Positions 16,801-18,169 of a DNA stretch of 18,169 bases are shown piece by piece. Location of the stretch: the NCBI GenBank assembly GCA_023254445.1, contig JALRLN010000016.1, forward strand, positions 1 to 18,169, read 5' to 3'. A program made the position numbers and the translations under genes. The notes under the pieces are model-generated. The model was given only the letters and a program-made list of their open reading frames with translations, made no database searches and was not told the DNA's origin. This DNA is from Candidatus Poseidoniaceae archaeon. Its GTDB lineage: Archaea; Thermoplasmatota; Poseidoniia; Poseidoniales; Poseidoniaceae. Within the stretch, counting starts at the first letter, position 1, and each line of letters opens with the position of its first letter.

Positions 16801-17490
16801 CCAGGTCGTGTTTTCCTCGCTCGTCGTGTCGAAATCCGAGGGGTCGAAGTAATCCGAGGTGCCCGTGACCGTGGTCTCCGCCGTGTAGGCTTGCGACCAA
16901 TTGTCACCCGTTCGGACGGGGTGGTCACGGGATTCCTGCGGGGGGTCGTAGGTGGTGGTGAAGGTCAAGTCCGCAAGTTCGAACGCGAGCCAACCGATGT
17001 TGAAGGGTGCGAATTCGACCAAGAGGTCGAACTCGGACGTGATCATCGCCATGTCCGATGCGCGAACCGTGTCCCTCCCCGTGTAGGTGATGTCGAGGCG
17101 CCCGGAGGTGCCTTGGAGCGTTGCTCCACTGTTGCCGGAGGTGAACGCACCATCGATGTCCATGGTGTAGCCCACCACGCTTGTCCCGCTCGCGTCGTTC
17201 ATGGTCATGAGGCCAACAGAAGCGACCTCCATCGTCGTGTCCCCTTCCAAGGTGCTGACGCTTGCTGAAACGCCAGCGTTGGCGATCAAGTTCGCCACGT
17301 CGAAGCCGGTCTCGTACACCCACGTGTCCCCGGCCCGCCATGTGGGCACCTCGTCCACGGCCGGAGCGCCACCGCTGCGTGCGGGTGCGATGGATTCCGG
17401 CAACTCGACCTGCACCATGGAGCCAAACGGGGCCAGCGCAATGAGCAGCAGCAAGCCAACCGCCGCACAACGCCGGGTCTCCATCGGCAT
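13837..17490 (-). CDS. Large PKD-repeat surface protein with C-terminal membrane anchor
   Basis: I recognise no enzyme; this looks like a 1217-residue adhesive or structural surface protein. Order: signal peptide (about 1-25, GLLLLIALAPFG core); an N-terminal beta-rich domain of unknown type (about 45-420) with several Cys, possibly disulfide-bonded; a CARDB-like domain (about 465-572); five PKD-like units (about 575-1052) with recurrent DDDG/DNDG turns; a membrane span (about 1071-1092, LIIGALLLLIGGLGATLLFGG); and a cytosolic tail of about 125 residues. The tail has a PAPAPA-type linker, then GWSMEQWAFYGERWLEA (1179-1195), then an acidic-hydrophobic end LAGLLDDLGL. Many NxS/T sequons suggest N-glycosylation. 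ATG 17490 is used; ATG 17484 two codons later is equally possible. It lies downstream of the small membrane protein gene by 31 bases and is followed by sepF after 10. Confidence 0.85.
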   Translation of the reverse strand: MPMETRRCAAVGLLLLIALAPFGSMVQVELPESIAPARSGGAPAVDEVPTWRAGDTWVYETGFDVANLIANAGVSASVSTLEGDTTMEVASVGLMTMNDASGTSVVGYTMDIDGAFTSGNSGATLQGTSGRLDITYTGRDTVRASDMAMITSEFDLLVEFAPFNIGWLAFELADLTFTTTYDPPQESRDHPVRTGDNWSQAYTAETTVTGTSDYFDPSDFDTTSEENTTWAVTGSGAPTAQDGFSVAYSGCGDAWKINRWNSTGADLGFEWYCPAVRGPAWIRVQQAAGFQIDWTLKTYEPASSYGVVADGDPGERCTNLALSAPFPAYLPNSTVDLTVEYVVTPAAYAACSSADIARYPSAYTEYLAGNDIGSMTFQMSSSAGSTESRWPGVNCCTFTVPSTTDGTPASDDHSSDGIVVFDSQQGVVGVYTVVVDLDIVGVDLMPLLEGVLVNRTRDGVTTRLGPNDVIGGVVGDTLEFTIPIANRGILDVTGTSAVAEARWDGGSTNLSPSMAYPPIGGYGQTSLTLTVPLTSDDRAAADPAVVVEVDAAAVGATDANTSNDLARIPVFVGTLPTASLSIDPNKNTGEPVMLDASGSMDDDGGTVTCFFDIETPEGMMFDVEAEGCTLEYVWDDDGAWDVTVKVLDEEGDTTILTSSAVILNRPPEVNISSPTSVVARSSVTVLVTDANDPDTVSPPALAITYAWSGVRCDEGGATDQCTFAPEDEGVTTVVLTATDDDGATTNVSVDVLATNLAPTLDPVRFIMNGTEVPPEDGWVLDEDQAVNLMVAVDDTPSDLSQLGVNWDLSDRMDGFTQGTVGPISNVQVSWPIAGVHRVEVEAVDNDGVRSSPRYVDITVRNVAPTITGLDPTVAVYEDDLLSLSVKVDDTASDLLNLTVCWDLDALVDVDDDGDGRNDCDVEGVSLEHVWAAQGTHTVTATVTDDDGAFDRISTNVTVVNLRPTAVITTSVNVSDLVEGDGLNLSSSASMDTPSDLPSLRSTWDLPSALGSTPVEGEAVILTALPAGTWLVNLTVVDDNGASHMVSLSLTVAEAPPGNVFQRAAESIGVGQNLIIGALLLLIGGLGATLLFGGRSSSPTVDKGTSMWDTAPRQDPYVAAFTSLPAAQPAPSTDPDLTPFLEAGAAPAPAPALQPEPTPVPSPAPATAGPPLPAGGLPPGWSMEQWAFYGERWLEANAPPTPTMAQQDLAGLLDDLGL
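14335..15768 (-). repeat. Five tandem PKD-like domains in the surface protein
   Basis: About 90-105-residue units each begin near a proline-containing strand (LPTASLSI, NRPPEVNI, NLAPTLDP, NVAPTITG, NLRPTAVI) and most end with a strand after a DDDG, DNDG or DDNG turn. Sequence identity between units is low, so these are diverged protein repeats, not recent DNA duplications. Confidence 0.75.
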
Positions 17491-17521
17491 GCGATGCAGC
17501 CGCTCCCCCTTAATGCAACGC

Positions 17522-17866
17522 TCATGGCCACCCGACGAGCAGCACGACGATGTCGAGGGCCATGATCCATGTGACCGCCCCGTCCAGCACCCTCCACGCG
17601 CCGTCCACGCTCAGGTCGCGGAAGCCAAGTCGACGCAGCAGGTCCCGCGTGAAGTGCCGGTCGGGTTCCGCCTGGTCACCGAGCAAGCGTCGTTCCCACA
17701 CCGTGAGGATGCATGCATCGGACATGTGCCAGTGCACGCGGAGGCCAATGAGGAAGCAGAGGTGGAGCAGCAGCCAATCACGGAGCAGCCAACCGAACAA
17801 CCCGTACAGAAAAACGAGCACGTGGAGGGCGTAGACGAGACGCCCGAGGAGCACGTTGCGCTGCAT
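17522..17866 (-). CDS. Small membrane protein of unknown function
   Basis: The 114-residue product has about three hydrophobic spans (about 8-28, 30-46 and 95-112) around a charged loop (about 58-92). I do not recognise a named family with certainty. The stretch HWHMSDACILTVWERRLLG (45-63), with His, Asp, Cys and Glu at a membrane edge, looks like a conserved functional motif, since small membrane proteins with a similar HWxxxxxxCxLTxxE arrangement occur in several lineages. ATG 17866 is chosen; a TTG three codons upstream would overlap the TBP stop region. It follows TBP by five bases and precedes the PKD surface protein by 31, so the three genes are probably co-transcribed. Confidence 0.65.
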   Translation of the reverse strand: MQRNVLLGRLVYALHVLVFLYGLFGWLLRDWLLLHLCFLIGLRVHWHMSDACILTVWERRLLGDQAEPDRHFTRDLLRRLGFRDLSVDGAWRVLDGAVTWIMALDIVVLLVGWP

Positions 17867-17871
17867 TTGGC

Positions 17872-18169
17872 TCAAAGGAGGTCGGCCAACTCGTCCTTGA
17901 TGATCTCGACGGCTTCGAGGATCTCAGACTTGTGACGTGCTCCGGTGATGACCATCTTGCCGCTGCCGAAGATGAGGCACACGACCTTGGGGTAATCGAG
18001 GCGGTAGATGAGGCCGGGGAATTGCTCGGGCTCGTATTCCACCTTGTCGAAGGGAAGGTGGAAGGTGAGGTTGTTGAGGTTCAGCTTGCGGGGGGCGTCC
18101 GCGAGGGGCTCCCCCGTGAACTTGTCCGTCCCGTCGTAGTCCTCGGGGTAATGGAGAGCGTAGGTGGCG
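17872..18169 (-). CDS. tbp: TATA-box binding protein, C-terminal part (5' end outside window)
   Basis: The general transcription factor that binds and bends promoter TATA boxes with TFB. Only the last 98 codons are in the window, covering most of the second TBP repeat. Seen: VEYEPEQFPGLIYRL, then PKVVCLIFGSGKMVITGAR and a final helix SEILEAVEIIKDELADLL, which match archaeal TBP closely. The acidic C-terminal tail of some archaeal TBPs is missing. Before the conserved block the visible N-terminal residues ATYALHYPEDYDGTDKFTGE and a few more form a segment about 15-20 residues longer than the short strand-to-helix loop normally found there. The small membrane protein gene starts five bases after its stop. 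Identity is secure; copy number and any paralogue cannot be judged here. Confidence 0.93.
   Translation of the reverse strand, partial: ATYALHYPEDYDGTDKFTGEPLADAPRKLNLNNLTFHLPFDKVEYEPEQFPGLIYRLDYPKVVCLIFGSGKMVITGARHKSEILEAVEIIKDELADLL

Noticed and set aside
16216..17268. 350-codon plus-strand frame opposite the N-terminal part of the PKD protein
   Set aside because: It is antisense to the surface protein and has no recognisable features or ribosome binding site.
17501..17516. GCATTAAG as a TATA box with a leaderless start for the PKD protein
   Set aside because: The spacing to ATG 17484 would fit, but the match is weak, it sits between closely spaced same-strand genes and a single short AT patch is not enough evidence.

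Overview
The window is archaeal and most likely from a marine euryarchaeon of the Poseidoniales (Marine Group II) type. It encodes an archaeal TATA-binding protein, an archaeal NMD3 and a SepF-like division protein. It also carries large surface and secreted proteins (a subtilase and a PKD-repeat protein) together with a cytochrome c maturation cluster. The DNA is GC-rich (about 60% by eye) and densely coded, with third-position GC bias that leaves many long antisense frames open. The group assignment is an inference from gene content; no marker for a finer placement is present. There are no tRNA, rRNA, CRISPR or insertion-sequence signals, and no gene-free stretch longer than about 80 bases.

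Layout. Block A (1-4152, minus strand) reads, in transcription order: a CcmA-CcmB fusion, CcmC (ATGA overlap), a 58-residue CcmD-like peptide that appears to start at CTG, NMD3, and a phosphoglucose/phosphomannose isomerase-type SIS protein cut by the left edge. The first three genes make the haem-export part of system I cytochrome c maturation; the last two are housekeeping genes on the same strand with tight spacing. Block B (4228-13322, plus strand) starts 75 bp away in the divergent direction. It encodes a rhomboid protease with a C-terminal zinc ribbon, a 1601-residue membrane-anchored subtilase with a cytosolic proline-rich tail ending in another zinc ribbon, GlmS, a KaiC-like RecA-fold ATPase and a Maf nucleotide pyrophosphatase. 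Block C (13317-18169, minus strand) reads TBP (cut by the right edge), a small membrane protein, a 1217-residue PKD-repeat surface protein and a SepF-like protein. Maf and SepF end tail to tail on a shared TCATGA palindrome.

How the genes may work together. Two modules stand out. One is the rhomboid and subtilase pair: an intramembrane protease beside a secreted protease with a single C-terminal membrane span, both carrying cysteine clusters at the cytosolic end. The other is the PKD surface protein followed 10 bp later by SepF, which suggests an envelope-division link through the surface protein's cytosolic tail. GlmS and the SIS isomerase both act around fructose 6-phosphate, and the surface proteins carry many N-glycosylation sequons, so sugar supply for envelope glycans is a plausible but unproven theme. 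The right-hand TBP has an unusual insertion in its second repeat.
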